From: Pseudoips prasinana
Lineage: Eukaryota; Arthropoda; Insecta; Lepidoptera; Nolidae
Length of the DNA: 64,000 nt
Direction: 5' to 3'
NCBI GenBank assembly: GCA_951640165.1
Contig: OX621257.1
Location: forward strand, 9,497,201-9,561,200
Shown: positions 33,374 through 44,961 of the stretch, one piece after another
How the letters are laid out: every line of letters starts with the position of its first letter
How positions within the stretch are numbered: position 1 is the first letter of the stretch
Position numbers and translations under genes: made by a program
The notes under the pieces: model-generated
Seen by the model: only the letters and a program-made list of their open reading frames with translations
Told to the model about the DNA's origin: nothing
Database searches by the model: none

Positions 33374-35200
33374 TACTTAAATGTTAGGAAAAAATATTTA
33401 AATGGGGTTTTTGATCTGTTATGTTCAGAGTTTAGAAACTTCCATTCTGTATATCGCTTAGCGACACCTAAGGTTTTAGTTTTTTAGAGAATGTCTGCAT
33501 AGAAGATAAATAAGATATTTGAATATGTATGAAGTGTGAGTGCTGTATGATGTATGGGCTTTCAAGCTCTGTTAGTGTCAAAACTGGTAAAGCGCTTCTT
33601 TTTTTTTGATAAGGCAGGAAGATTGCTTATGCATGCCACCCGCAAAATGTGTCTGCGGGTGGGTATATCGGACTCGCACCGACTAAACCTAATCTGCTGT
33701 GGACTTCTCTTGACGCCTGACGAGGGGAGCCCCGGGAACGCGGATATGCTGCTCCGGTGCCCCCCTAGGTAAAAGGCTTAGCATATACTGGGAGAATTTT
33801 TTGCTAGCTATAAAAATACAAAATGTATCTATTAGGAATGGAATAACATAAGTTTAGTGATACTTTCTCTATGTTTAAAAATTATACCTGGTTTCTTCCA
33901 GGTGAGTAGATATTTATTACTAGCTATTAAATTAAAAGAATAATTGGGAAAACCACGAAGAATAACATAAGTCTAATAAATTTGAGTACTTTCTCCTCGT
34001 CGAAAAAACTATTCTTAGTTTTTATTATCCATTTATTTTTTAGTGGTACAAAAATAAGGAGATAAGTAAATATTGAGTATATAAAATAAAAATGCAAAAT
34101 TAATTATAAAAATAACATAGTATAACGTACACACACACGCACAGACACTTACAACCACACGCACATACAGACTCACACCACACACACACACGATTTACTT
34201 TTGTTTTATATTATGTATGGCAGTTATTGTCATACATTGTACTGATTAAATGTAAATTCAAATAAGGGGTTCAGGACTGAACCCCTTAATACAGGTTAGC
34301 CTATAACCTAGCTAGGAGATCAGCACTTCACCCACCTAATTATAGTCATAAGAAAGTACAACCCTTTAATGTTCATTATTATTAATGTATTAAGTACTAC
34401 GATTCATCTTTAGTAATAAAGTTTTGTTTATTATATTTATTCATTTATTATAATGTCAGTACTTTTCCACCGTCAAAACTATTCTTAATTTCATTTAAAA
34501 TCACATAATACCTGATGAAGTCACAAATTTAATCATCCGGCGGGCCTTGAACCCCGTGTTAGTAGAGAGTTTGCTAAAATTATGATTAATAAATATGATA
34601 AATTTATGATTTCCCGTTTTAGAGATTAGATTAACGCTCTCCATCGCTAATAATGCTAATAAAACTAAAAAAAAATTATATTCAGATTATGTTATGAATC
34701 TGACCTTGAATATTACAATTAACATTTTGAAGCATAATATTATTATGACCGAAGCTCAGTTTTGGAAAGTTATTTTTATATTCTATATACTTACGTATAG
34801 TATAATTAAATAATCTAATACTTTATTAATTGACTTTATTAACATAATTAATATAAGACTCCTCCAACAAATGTGGACGTCAATATCTGAATTAAAAGAT
34901 TTATTATTGTATCATTAAATGTATAAGTGACAAATTCGTGTGCTGTCGCGCTCACACATTTATAATTTATGGATAAGCTGTTGTGATGACGTCACTTCGT
35001 CAAGATTCCAGTTGTCACACTTTAACATTAAAAGGGAATTTTAGGAAACATTCATTGAAAAGTGTTCCCAATATTTATGCTCGAGTATACCGTGAAGATT
35101 AATTTAACCCTTACTAATTGAATTTAACAATTAAGTAAATCGCGGGTTCATTGACCAATTCAAGATTAAGTAATTATATTTACACCAATAATTCATAATT
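33374..35200. other. no gene; (CA)n and a small hairpin
   Basis: (CA)-rich tract at about 34128-34190. Perfect 11-bp hairpin AAGGGGTTCAG-GA-CTGAACCCCTT at about 34265-34288. GC-richer patch at 33630-33775 of unknown origin. Confidence 0.45.
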
Positions 35201-35202
35201 GA

Positions 35203-35456
35203 CGTGCCGGTTGGCGTGGTTGGAAAATACTTGCCTTTCACGCCGCATGTTGCAGGTTCGATTCCAGCCCAGGAAAGATCTTTGTGTGCATGAACATGTC
35301 TGTTTGTCCTGATTCTGCGTGTAATTAATATGTATAAGTATGCATTAACAAAAATAAGTAGTATATCAGTTAACTGGTTTCCATAATACAACCTCTGCTT
35401 CGTTTGGGATTTGATGGCCGTGTATAAGGAATGACCCAGAATATTATTATTATTAA
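35203..35456 (+). mobile_element. tRNA-derived SINE (family B)
   Basis: 'gtgccggttggcgtggttgg', 'gcaggttcgattccagcc', then the family B body and a tail '(att)n'. Confidence 0.65.
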
Positions 35457-35789
35457 TATAAATGATGTTTTGATTATTTACTTCAATGAGTTTCTGTTTT
35501 TTTTTTCATAACGAGGAAATCCTTCCTAATCCTATGCACCATTCTGCAGAACATCAATTAGGATTAGGAAGCATTAAAATTCGAATTTGTCTCGAGAAAA
35601 TATTAATCTGCTCACAAAGTATTTAATCTGATAAATCACGTAGTAGTTAGAAAACTAAAATGAATTCGATAACATATCAGACATTTTGTGGGATGGAAAT
35701 TCATAGCTATTATTTTACAGACCAGAAACTTGATTTTTATTTATTTATTTCATTTTATTTGGGATAATAAATACATTGATTGTTAGAGA

Positions 35790-35985
35790 CTAGCTGCGTC
35801 CTACGGTTTTACCCGCGTTTAGCTTTATAAATTATAGCCTATGCTTTATGCGGATATATAACCTACATTGATACAAATTTTCAACAAATCGGTTCGGTAG
35901 CTTTTGCGTGAAAGAGTAACAAACAACCATACATCCATACTCACAAACTTTCGCATTTATAATGTAATGTAAGTAGGATAATCAA
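35790..35985 (-). mobile_element. Lep1/Helitron-like element
   Basis: CTAGCTGCGTCCTACGGTTTTACCCGCG to 'actttcgcatttataatgtaatgtaagtagga'. Confidence 0.6.
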
Positions 35986-36144
35986 ACACAATTTATAAAA
36001 TATATATCCAACTACCGTACCTACCCACGACTTAAAAGATAAATTACATTATCATAACATTAGCTTGATGACAGACACTCATCTCTGTATACAGCAATCT
36101 GTCGTTAGCAATAAATAATTTTACACAAAACTATACATTAAAAA

Positions 36145-36395
36145 ATAAAATAAAATATATATCTTGAGACAACTAACTCCCTGCCATCTGATCATAAACA
36201 AAGCAGATCTTGTACTATGGCAACCAGAATACGGATAAACATACATATATATTTCTAAAATCATACAAATTATTGAAAAATTACACCCAGACACAGAACA
36301 AATAAGCGAGTTCATCACACTAATCGAATCGAACCTTGACCTTTGGGTTAACGGTCAGGTTCACTAAACACTCGACCAATTACCGACTAGACATT
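36145..36395 (-). mobile_element. SINE (family B-related), diverged
   Basis: Reversed body 'ccctgccatctgatcataaacaaagcagatcttgtactatgg', then 'cccagacacagaacaaataa' and a decayed head. Confidence 0.5.
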
Positions 36396-36513
36396 ATTTT
36401 CAACTAAACAAAGAATCAGTTTGATGTTGGAGAAAGTACTTATATTCATTAGAGTTTACGTGGGTTTCCCCATTATAAAAATAGGAACAAAAAGGAAGTT
36501 TGCATTTCTTCTT

Positions 36514-36780
36514 ATGACGGTCCTGTTGTCATGGTTGGCAAATGCTTGCTTTTCACGACGGAGGTCGTGGGTTCGATTTCCACCCATGACAGATATTTGT
36601 CTGCATTAACATGTCTGTTTGTCCTGAGTCTGGGTGTAATTATCTATATAAGTAAGTATTTACAAAAAAAAATAGTATATGTAGTATATCAGTTATCTGG
36701 TTTCCATAGTACAAGCTCTGTTTAGTTTGGGATCAGATAACGTTGTGTAAAATAATGTCCCAAGATATTATTATAATTAT
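36514..36780 (+). mobile_element. tRNA-derived SINE (family B)
   Basis: 'catggttggcaaatgcttgcttttcacgacggaggtcgtgggttcgatttccacc' head and a complete body to 'gtcccaagatattattata'. Confidence 0.65.
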
Positions 36781-36969
36781 TTCTGCAAAAAAATATAAAT
36801 TATGATTATATTTTTGTGTACAGAAAAATAAATTATGAATTTCTTTTCTACGTAATACAAGGTCATTGTAGGTAGCATGTCCTCAAGGACTATGTCCCGT
36901 CTCACTACAATGTTCAACCAATACCCAAGCCCGAGTAATGACTCGTGTGTTTTTCTGTGCATTCATTGA

Positions 36970-37178
36970 TTGAACGCTATACAATAACTTGATACGAGCT
37001 AGCTAAATATCATTGCTATAATAAAATAAATTTTATAAATGTTTTCATACAATGTGTACCTAAATATCTATGTTACTAGAAATAATAATGTATACAACTA
37101 TATTACTACAAACATGTTCTGACTATTTACTAGCGCTTTTTTAAAGTCTACGTGAATAAAAACCTTTTTTTTATTTAT
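36970..37178 (+). repeat. interspersed repeat family F, 3' part
   Basis: 'tacaataacttgatacgagctagctaaatatcattgctataataaa...gcgcttttttaaagtctacgtgaataaaaacc'. Confidence 0.6.
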
Positions 37179-37790
37179 TAATTTTATAGACAAGACATGT
37201 GTTTTAATCTCCATGTTTGCTACTTATTACTTCATATATTAATATTCATATTATTTAAATGTCAACAAAATGTGGTATTATACAAATAATCTATGTGTTT
37301 ATTATCATCTCTGAATAATAAAAACAAATAATATTTGCAGCGAAACATGTTTTACAGGGTGTTGGTTCAAAAACGTGTCATGGCATATATGTAAATATTG
37401 AGATAGTCTGCCAATACAGAAACGCTATTAAGCTATTCACGTTAATGATTTGCCAATAATTAAATGCATTAATTCAGTTTATAGAAAACATTATTATCAA
37501 ATTTAGTTATAAACTATATTAGGTATTCAATTAAGTTATTTTCGAACATAAAAATAATGATCATTTCATAATTATCAGAATGTTAAGGTATAGTATTACT
37601 AGCTAAGTAAGTATATTCGAGGCCATTATATAATCTCTCGAGTTCTCGATCGTTATTAAACATAAATAAACTTTCAGTTTCATTGACTTTCGAACGATAT
37701 CACTTCATACAAGTAGTGTAATAAAGATGAACATTAATGGTAATGGAATGTTACATGGATAAATATGAGAAGATTCCCTTTCTTAATCAG
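37179..37790. other. no gene recognised
   Basis: AT-rich, nothing recognised on either strand. Confidence 0.5.
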
Positions 37791-38055
37791 GACTGGTCTG
37801 TTTGTTCAGTGGTTAGTGACACTGACTGTTAAGCCAGAGAACGTGGGTTCGATCCCCATCCAGGACAAATCATTATGTGATAGTCTCTATAATTTGTTCT
37901 TTAGATACATATAGAGAAAATATAATCTATATGTGTCTATTTATAAATATTATGTTTATCAGTTGTTTGGTTGCCATAGTAAAGTCGGTACTAAGTTTGG
38001 GATCCGATAAGATAGATAGGTAGTATGTTATTTGTCCCTAGATATTTTTTTTATT
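37791..38055 (+). mobile_element. tRNA-derived SINE (family B variant)
   Basis: 'ggtctgtttgttcagtggttagtgacactgactgttaagcc' and B box 'gtgggttcgatccccatcc'. Body ends 'gtccctagatatttttttt'. The head is tRNA-like with a clear A box. Confidence 0.6.
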
Positions 38056-38827
38056 CTCATATTAGTTTATTGTTAGTTTATGTTTAATCAGCCTCAAAAA
38101 GGACGGTTCTCAATTCGACGTAAATGCCTCATTGACTTATATGCATAACTAGAAACGCGGTTTCGAATAAAAACTCTGTCCCAGTCCGGCTGTGCGCGAG
38201 GTGAGGGGCGCGGGCGCGGCAGCCAAAATTGCTCACTGAGTTGCAGCGCTCGCGCTGCAACTAAATATGGGATTGCGCGTCTAGTAGACTACATATAGGT
38301 CAATGGAAAGCCTATTGTTTCCTTCTTATTTTTGTATTTGCAAACATATTGTTACGGGCGGTGTTCCAGATTAGATTTTTATAATGCTTTTAAGAACTAC
38401 TCTGATGACTTTTCGAATATGATGCACGGTAGAACTCTGATGAGTTTAGTTCGGCATCATTGTTTGTATGTATAAAGTGTATATTTTTAAATAAAAAAGA
38501 CGTACAACCTTGAAAAGTAATTAAATTATACTATGGATACTTTTAAAAAAGTCAAGATAATTACTGCGTGATTTTGACTGTCCTTGTTTGTGTAGTTAGG
38601 TTCTTCTGTTTTCTCCTGGCTACCACCTGTCATTTAATGTCAATATGCTATAAATTAAAGACCTCTATAAAGCTCAATCTGGCTCCAAAAACCTCGCATT
38701 TTGGAATCCCATAATCCTTCGCGTTCATCCCAAACGGCTTAAATACCTACTTATTGCTTTCTTCCAATTTTTTTATTCATGTTTTGACTACATTTTTTAA
38801 ACCTTTTATAGTAAAAATGTGTCGATG
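38056..38827. other. no gene; GC-rich patch
   Basis: Short GC-rich stretch at about 38170-38270 (GGGGCGCGGGCGCGGC, then CAGCGCTCGCGCTG palindrome) in AT-rich DNA. No frame attached. Confidence 0.4.
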
Positions 38828-38829
38828 TA

Positions 38830-38964
38830 CAGACGCCAGCCCATCAAGCTACCCCAATTTATCAAATTTCTATTATAGATTTTAAACTTTATCACTTAAG
38901 CATAAGATTCATTTTCAATTGCGGAAACTTGACAGATTGGGGGAGCTTGATGTGCTGGCGTCTG
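38830..38964. mobile_element. palindromic MITE (family M1), TA target duplication
   Basis: CAGACGCCAGCCCATCAAG / CTTGATGTGCTGGCGTCTG with TA at 38828-38829 and 38965-38966. The best preserved copy. Confidence 0.75.
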
Positions 38965-39015
38965 TACAAGAATATTGTAGCTTCATATGAAATAACCACT
39001 TTGTATTAAAAACAC

Positions 39016-39306
39016 AGCCCGGTTTCCACCGCGAGCGGAACGGACCCATTAATAATTCCGTTAAACTCGCAAACGCAAACTGCATACTTGTATTTCCACC
39101 AACAAATAGTCGGATGGAAAGAGCCGAGCGTGTAGAAAGAGTAGAATCAGCTCAGTCCACTCATTTCTCTATCTCAGTTTCATTTTGCAGTGGAAACCAA
39201 ATGACCAACTCTTCGTTGGTGGAAACGCAAACCTATTTCATTAAAAAGGAGTCCGTTCCGCCTAACCATTTTCCGCACATTACCCTTTCGCAGTGGAAAC
39301 CGGGCT
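39016..39306. mobile_element. MITE with AGCCCGGTTTCCAC termini
   Basis: Left end AGCCCGGTTTCCACCGCGA and right end TCGCAGTGGAAACCGGGCT are inverted repeats. 'ttccaccaacaaatag' and 'cttcgttggtggaaac' pair inside. The 94-codon frame at 39114-39398 is a by-product. Confidence 0.65.
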
Positions 39307-39394
39307 TAAAACCGCTCCCGCATGCAAGGCGACATGACAAAGTGGCAAAGAGAGATCTGTCTGTGTGTGTTATGTGTCGCCTTGCATGTTATTA

Positions 39395-39650
39395 TTAATA
39401 TACCGGTATGGATGCGGTGGTAGCATTAAAGCGCTACCGTCGTTATAAACATAAGGTCCGTCAAAATAATAATATTGAATTTGGACCTTAATATAGACAG
39501 AACCATTCGGACAATATGTAGTAAAATATAGCTTAAACTATAAATTTCGATAATTAAACCTGAACATAATATCCTCTAATAAATTTTTTGTATTAGTAAT
39601 AATTTGTTTTAGTAATGATATTTAGCTAGCTTGTATTAAGCTAGCTAAAT
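39395..39650 (+). repeat. interspersed repeat family F, interrupted copy (left part)
   Basis: 'gatgcggtggtagcattaaagcgctaccgtcgttataaacataaggtccg...cagaaccattcggacaatatgtagtaaaatatag' matches 52500-52625. The end contains an inverted piece of the F 3' part. Confidence 0.5.
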
Positions 39651-39654
39651 AGAA

Positions 39655-40190
39655 TAGAATAGAATACTCTTTATTGTACACACATACACGACAAATTCAT
39701 AGGACACTAATAACACTATCATGTACAATGGGCGGTCTTATCGCATCAAGCGATTTCTTCCAGACAACCTTTGGATGGATAGGAGCTGTAATTATTTTAA
39801 AAATAGTAGGTGTGCAACAAATGAAAAAGTAGATAAGTATAAAAACATCAATAAATATAAACATATACATACATATACATAAATATATATATAGATATAA
39901 TAAAACTATGTATAAATACAATACAGTGCATATTATACAACTTAAAAAAATAAATAAAAGAAATACATAAATATTACATTAGACAATAGGTGACTACAAA
40001 CTTAGGTAGTGCTCTTTAACTGCTTTATTGAACGTGGTGAGAGTTTGGGCACGTCTGATAGTAACTGGCAAGGAATTCCACAATTGTACTGCTTGAACTG
40101 AGAATGACTTGCTCATAAATATTGTAGAGTGCATAGGAGTATGCAGCTTTAGGTTGTGTGATGATCTTAGGAATCTGGTCTAATCTCTAA
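39655..40190 (-). mobile_element. CR1/Jockey-type LINE 3' end
   Basis: Minus-strand 3' tail made of (TATTC)n at about 39650-39675 ('agaatagaatagaatactctttattgtac'). Then about 320 bases of 3' UTR and the last part of the RT coding region. It sits within a family F repeat, which resumes at 40191. Confidence 0.7.
39994..40182 (-). pseudogene. LINE reverse transcriptase C-terminal fragment
   Basis: Minus strand: RFLRSSHNLKLHTPMHST, then SKSFSVQAVQLWNSLPVTIR, then FNKAVKEHYLSL and TAG at 39994-39996. The frame is open, but only about 60 residues of the C-terminus are present; the catalytic part is missing by 5' truncation. Confidence 0.75.
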
Positions 40191-40390
40191 ATCTAAATAT
40201 CATTACTAAAACAAAACAAACAATTGTTAAAATAAATTATACAAATGTTTTAACAATCCGTGTACCTACCTAAATATCTATATGTAACTGGAAAAAAATA
40301 TGTATACTTAACTATATTACTACAAACATGTTCTGACTAGTTACGAGCGCTTTTTTAAAGTCTACGTGAATAAAAACCTTTTTATTTTTT
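40191..40390 (+). repeat. interspersed repeat family F, right part
   Basis: 'ctaaatatcattactaaaac...catgttctgactagttacgagcgcttttttaaagtctacgtgaataaaaacc'. Confidence 0.6.
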
Positions 40391-40582
40391 TTTATTTTAT
40401 ACTAGCGACTCGCACCATTTCCACGGGTGCATAGATACAAATATGAATTTTATAGGCGAATTTTTCGATCCCTTTAGTTATATTATTGTAATTTTCATAA
40501 AGATATCTAAACTTTCTGAACTTACGAAAAAACACTTTATACAATCAGTTAAGTAGGTTTTAAGTTTATCCATTTAAAAAAA

Positions 40583-40845
40583 CATACAGACGGGTTGGCG
40601 TGCTCGGTAAATATTTGCCTTTCACGCCGCAGGTCGTGGGTTCGTTTCACCTTCAGGACAGATATTTGTTGGCATGAACATGTCGGTTTGTTCTGAGTCT
40701 GGGTGTTATTAACGACATGTATTCACAAAAGAAAAGTAGTATATAAAGTATATCAGTCATCTGGTTTCCATAGTACAAGCTCTGATTAGTTTGGGATAAA
40801 GTGCCCGTGTGTGGATAATGTCCCAAGATATTTTATTATGTCCCA
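40583..40845 (+). mobile_element. tRNA-derived SINE (family B)
   Basis: 'cgggttggcgtgctcggtaaatatttgcctttcacgccgcaggtcgtgggttcg' through 'gtcccaagatattttattatg'; the tail unit is repeated. Confidence 0.65.
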
Positions 40846-40909
40846 AGATATTATACAAAAAATCGCTCGCAGAACAGACGGCCGTTGGGACAGAAAAGTT
40901 TAAGGCGGA

Positions 40910-41328
40910 AACACATTATTAAAACGCGACGCGACTCAACGTGTTGACACCCGATGTGCACCGTGCACATTAGGTACCCACACGTGACTCCACGAAATAC
41001 TAACAAAAATAATATTAAATTGGCATAAATTCCGATTGACAGTTTGAAGAATAGGGATGGGGTTAAATAATGTTTATATGCTCTGTGACAGTTCTCGAAT
41101 GACACACGCGTGGAGTTTGATGTTGTCTAGAAACATAACGCGGGCGCCGCGTCGAATGGCGTGTTAACCTCCGCCATGGGCAATACCCCGACCTGGCATG
41201 TACATAGGATCGCATGGCGTCGCGTCGGAAGTTCATAGTGTGTTCCTGGTCTATAGAAAACAATACATTTGATTCGAATCAACATGCATCGCGATTTATC
41301 GGATCGCGTCGCGTTTTAAGAATGTGTT
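40910..41328. mobile_element. MITE with AACACATT..AAAACGCGACGCG termini
   Basis: Left 'aacacattattaaaacgcgacgcga' and right 'tcgcgtcgcgttttaagaatgtgtt' are inverted repeats with one mismatch. Interior is GC-richer (gcgtgttaacctccgcc...). Non-coding; target duplication not resolved. Confidence 0.65.
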
Positions 41329-41846
41329 GGATTCGGCAAACATCAAATTAATTACGTTAGCTAATATTTTTAATTAAAATTAACACAAGTGCTAACATTA
41401 TCATTCATGTTAAATTGAATTATATAATTATTATCAATAATTAAACATATATAGTTCAATACAGATTGCAAATAAACTATAAACATCGCTCTGCCGCCGT
41501 TGTACACAACACAACGTCTGTAATGTCTATAAGATAAGCAACCATGGCTAAAATTGGGCTATAACTACATTAAGTAAGTATTGAAATACAAATGTATGGT
41601 TAATACCTATTATTTACTAATAAACCGCCTGCATGACTATATCATTCAAAGTTATATTCCCCCAAACATCTTTACTGTTTTTATGTAAGACCGAATAGAT
41701 GATTGAACAATACCGATTGAATTCACTTTTATTTTCGTTAGCACGCTGCCGCGCTGTTCCAAATTTAAACACTTTCACTCAGTGGTGTAAAAGAAATGGT
41801 GAATTGGTGTGCTGTAGACATAGGTACAGTTGGCAACATATAATAA
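41329..41846. other. no gene recognised
   Basis: AT-rich between two transposons. Confidence 0.5.
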
Positions 41847-41848
41847 TA

Positions 41849-43130
41849 GGTCTTTACCTATGAAATTGCCGTTTTGTATGAAAAAATTTAAACGAATTTT
41901 TTTCATGAATTTTTTTATTTGTATTAATCGAAGTAATCACCCATGCAATCAATGCATCTTTGCCATCGCAGTGGCAGTTTATTGATGCCCTTCTTAAAGA
42001 AATCAGCTGGACGGGAGGCAACAAATTCTTCAAAGGCATTTTGTACTGCCTCTCGGGTATTGAATTTTTTTCCCGCCAAGAAGTTATCCAAATTCTGGAA
42101 AAAGTAGTAGTCTGTAGGCGCAAGGTCTGGTGAGTAGGGCGGATGACGGAGAGCTTCCAACCCCAGTTCTTGCAACTTGGAGACCGTCTGCTGTGCAGTA
42201 TGAGGTCGCGCGTTGTCGTGCAGGAGCAGCGGAGACGAGCGATTGACCAATGCTGGTTGGAGATGCGCCAGCTTCTCCATCATTGTGCTCAGTTTTTCAC
42301 AGTACACATCTGCAGTAATGCTCACCCCGTTTGGTAAGAAGCTGTGATGAATCACACCGGCGCTAGACCACCAAACAGTGACCATCACTTTTCTAGGGGT
42401 AAGTTTTCGTTTAGGGCATTGTTTAGGTGCTGAACCAGGATCCAACCAACTTGCTGAGCGCTTGCGGTTATCAAACAGAATCCATTTTTCATCGCAGGTA
42501 ACAATGCGGTTCAAAATTCCTTCATTTGTGTGTCTGTTGAGCAGTGCAAGGCACGTCTCGACGCGTACTTCGCGCTGGCGATCATTGAGTTCGTGGGGCA
42601 CCCATTTGTCAAGCTTTTTTACCTTGCCAATTTGACGCAAATGGACCAATATTGTTTTGACGCTAACGTCGAAAGCTGCTGCTAATTCAGCCGTAGATTG
42701 TGTATCATCAGCTTCCACAACCGCCTTTAATTCGTCATTGTCGACCAAAGTCTTCGGACGACCGCGAGGTTCATTTTTCAGGTCGAAATTTCCAGAACGG
42801 AAGCGAGCAAACCAATAACAGGTGGTGCGTTGGTTTGTAGTGTTAGCTCCGTAAACGTCGTTGATGTTGCGTGCCGCTTGTGCCGCGTTGCTGCCACGAC
42901 GGTACTCATATTCCATAATTACTCGAATTTTTAACGTATCCATGATGACGAAAAAGATTGAAATGCGATGAAAATGTAACACTAATCAATAAAGAAATGA
43001 CTACCTTTGGAAAAAAAAATCCATGTTTTTAAAATAAAATTAATTTGAAATTAGAATTCTTAGCCAAACAAAAATTATTTTGATTTGAAATGGCCAGTAC
43101 TGCAGAACGGCAATTTCATAGGTAAAGACC
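41849..43130 (-). mobile_element. complete mariner element (cecropia-type)
   Basis: 1282 bp. Terminal inverted repeats GGTCTTTACCTATGAAATTG (41849) and its complement (to 43130) run for at least 25 bp. Flanked by TA at 41847-41848 and 43131-43132, the mariner target. Encodes one transposase on the minus strand with no stop. Full length, intact ends and frame suggest a recent arrival. Confidence 0.95.
41924..42943 (-). CDS. mariner transposase (DD34D)
   Basis: Enzyme that cuts and reinserts the surrounding mariner element at TA dinucleotides. The start is taken at ATG 42943 (MDTLKIRVIMEYEYRRG), giving 339 residues, close to the usual ~345. An in-frame upstream ATG at 42982 adds 13 residues that look non-coding. 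N-terminal paired helix-turn-helix DNA-binding region (residues about 1-110, with WFARFRSGNFDL); linker motif KWVPHEL. The catalytic triad is TCDEKWILFDN (first Asp), LLHDNARPH (second) and YSPDLAPTDYYFF (third), with 34 residues between the last two: DD34D. RWQRCIDCMGDYFD at the C-terminus resembles cecropia/Hsmar1-type transposases. No frameshift or stop, all catalytic residues present. Whether it is expressed cannot be told. Confidence 0.93.
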   Translation of the reverse strand: MDTLKIRVIMEYEYRRGSNAAQAARNINDVYGANTTNQRTTCYWFARFRSGNFDLKNEPRGRPKTLVDNDELKAVVEADDTQSTAELAAAFDVSVKTILVHLRQIGKVKKLDKWVPHELNDRQREVRVETCLALLNRHTNEGILNRIVTCDEKWILFDNRKRSASWLDPGSAPKQCPKRKLTPRKVMVTVWWSSAGVIHHSFLPNGVSITADVYCEKLSTMMEKLAHLQPALVNRSSPLLLHDNARPHTAQQTVSKLQELGLEALRHPPYSPDLAPTDYYFFQNLDNFLAGKKFNTREAVQNAFEEFVASRPADFFKKGINKLPLRWQRCIDCMGDYFD

Positions 43131-43132
43131 TA

Positions 43133-44455
43133 ATATCATCCCAGAGACTATGAAACTGACAGTAGTACTTTATTGATGGATAGATTTTTATCGAATTAGA
43201 AAGAAAGAAAAAAGATTTATTCATAAAATTTCATAGACAACAAAAATATAGAATAACAAAGAAAATTAAAATAAAAACACAATATTTGTCCGTGCAAGCA
43301 TGTAATAGCACCATCTCAGCATTAGCTAGAACATTTAATTGTTCTAGCGCCGGTAATTCTGATGGTGCCAAGTGACTGTCACGGTAGCCGTAGGTTAGTT
43401 TGACTTAAGTTTAAATTTCGAGTAAATGGGTACGTTAGTATACCATAATAAATAATTAATATATATTTTTTGGCATTTACCTAATTTGTCCTCTCAAAAT
43501 GCGAGAATTTCTCTCATTACTACTTTTGAGTTTTTTTTAGACTCGTTAGGCAATTTGCGAATTTTGCAGTCCCTGACTAACCGTTTACGATTATCAGCTA
43601 TTTAAAGGCATTGGGTAAACGCAATGTATGTTTAACACATTTTTTTTCATAATAGCAAAGTTGTGCAATAGATTTGCACGACTCACTCTCGGCTACAGAG
43701 AGTTCGTCTGTGTCAAGCAGTTTCTGATGTTGATTGTACAAGGATAGTTGCTTAAAGTAAATCGACTGAGCTGTTCATACATTAACGCCCAAATGAATGT
43801 CTAAAGAAAACCTAATCAATTGAAACTTCATGCATAAACATTGCACTTAATGTGACAATTGAAATTTCATTTGTAATCGATAATACTTTTGCAAGTATTT
43901 ATATTACAAAGACGTTTTTAAAATATTTTTATTATACTTTAATATATTTTTTCTCAGCATTTAGCTTTATTGTACACAGAAAATAGATTCACAAATTGTT
44001 TAATTTAGAGCTACTGTACAGAGGCGAGCTTAACTCAATATGAGTTTTCTTTCAACAAACCTTCGCCAGAGTGCGACTTGTGTGGAAGGGTATAAATAAC
44101 ATCCTTTACCATTAAAAGTTGTTTTTTAAATAAAAAAAAAATCAAACCAAATATTCTTTACCAAATAATTACCATTTTCTGTAATAACTTTGAGATGTCC
44201 AATTTTAATATTTTAATGCTAGGTGTTACTTAAAGATAAAACGTATTTTATAAAAATATTTCAAATTGGAAGATGAATTTAAATCAAATTATATAGTATA
44301 TTTTTGCAAAGAAACTGTTAGTTCGGTTTTACTAAAATTTTACACATAATGTAAATTTTATGAAATTGCATATTAATTACGTACAAGACAAGATTATTAT
44401 TCTGAATGTTTCGGTGATTTTGCGAATTTTATCCTTATGTAACGAGCTGACGAGA
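43133..44455. other. no gene; LINE-tail-like piece
   Basis: 'aagatttattcataaaatttcatagacaac' at about 43210-43245 looks like a LINE 3' tail. A short hairpin CTAGAACA-TTTAAT-TGTTCTAG is at about 43327-43348. Otherwise AT-rich. Confidence 0.4.
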
Positions 44456-44720
44456 GATGTTATATTAGGTTCTCGCAGGTGAACCAATGTAACTAACCTG
44501 GCCCGTATTGTTAAGGTGAAATTCCGGTGGACATGGCACGAAGCTCATAAATCCGCCGGTCGCTAATGGATTAGCGACCATGAACCGGATGATGCAGCGT
44601 GTGCAAAGATGGAGGAGGAGAGGATGGTACAAGCTGGACCAAAGATCTTGTAAGGGATCACTGGTAGCCGCTTTATGCAAGCACCGCAAGATGGTAATGG
44701 TCCTTGGGGAGGCTTTTGAC
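44456..44720. repeat. unclassified GC-richer stretch, probably repeat
   Basis: 'ggtgaaattccggtggacatggcacgaagctc...gatggaggaggagaggatgg'. Two overlapping minus frames (44465-44689, 44563-44754) lack motifs. Abuts the M3 foldback element. Confidence 0.35.
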
Positions 44721-44723
44721 TAG

Positions 44724-44961
44724 CAGGGGCTCTACCGGCTAAGTCACCGAACATCGTTTTCGTGAATAGCGTTCAAATAAATAAAGGTTAAAAATTACTT
44801 AATCAATCGTTAAATCGGCTTTAACGTTGACAATCGATTCCAGACAATTTATGACGTGACATGTGGTCATGGAAGCCGATTTAACGATTGATTAAGTCAT
44901 TTTTTTATATGAACGCCATTCACGAAAACGATGTTCGGCTACTTAGCCGATCGAGCCCCTG
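44724..44961. mobile_element. foldback MITE (family M3)
   Basis: Arms 'caggggctctaccggctaag...cgaacatcgttttcgtgaa' and their complement ending 'agcccctg'. Inner arms 'acttaatcaatcgttaaatcggc' pair with 'gccgatttaacgattgattaagt'. Confidence 0.75.

Noticed and set aside
38170..38270. CpG-island promoter
   Set aside because: GC-rich patch is only about 100 bases and no coding exon follows on either strand.
41063..41263. Arg/His-rich minus frame
   Set aside because: Lies inside a non-coding MITE (40910-41328).
42143..42635. Plus-strand frames within the mariner
   Set aside because: Antisense shadows of the transposase.
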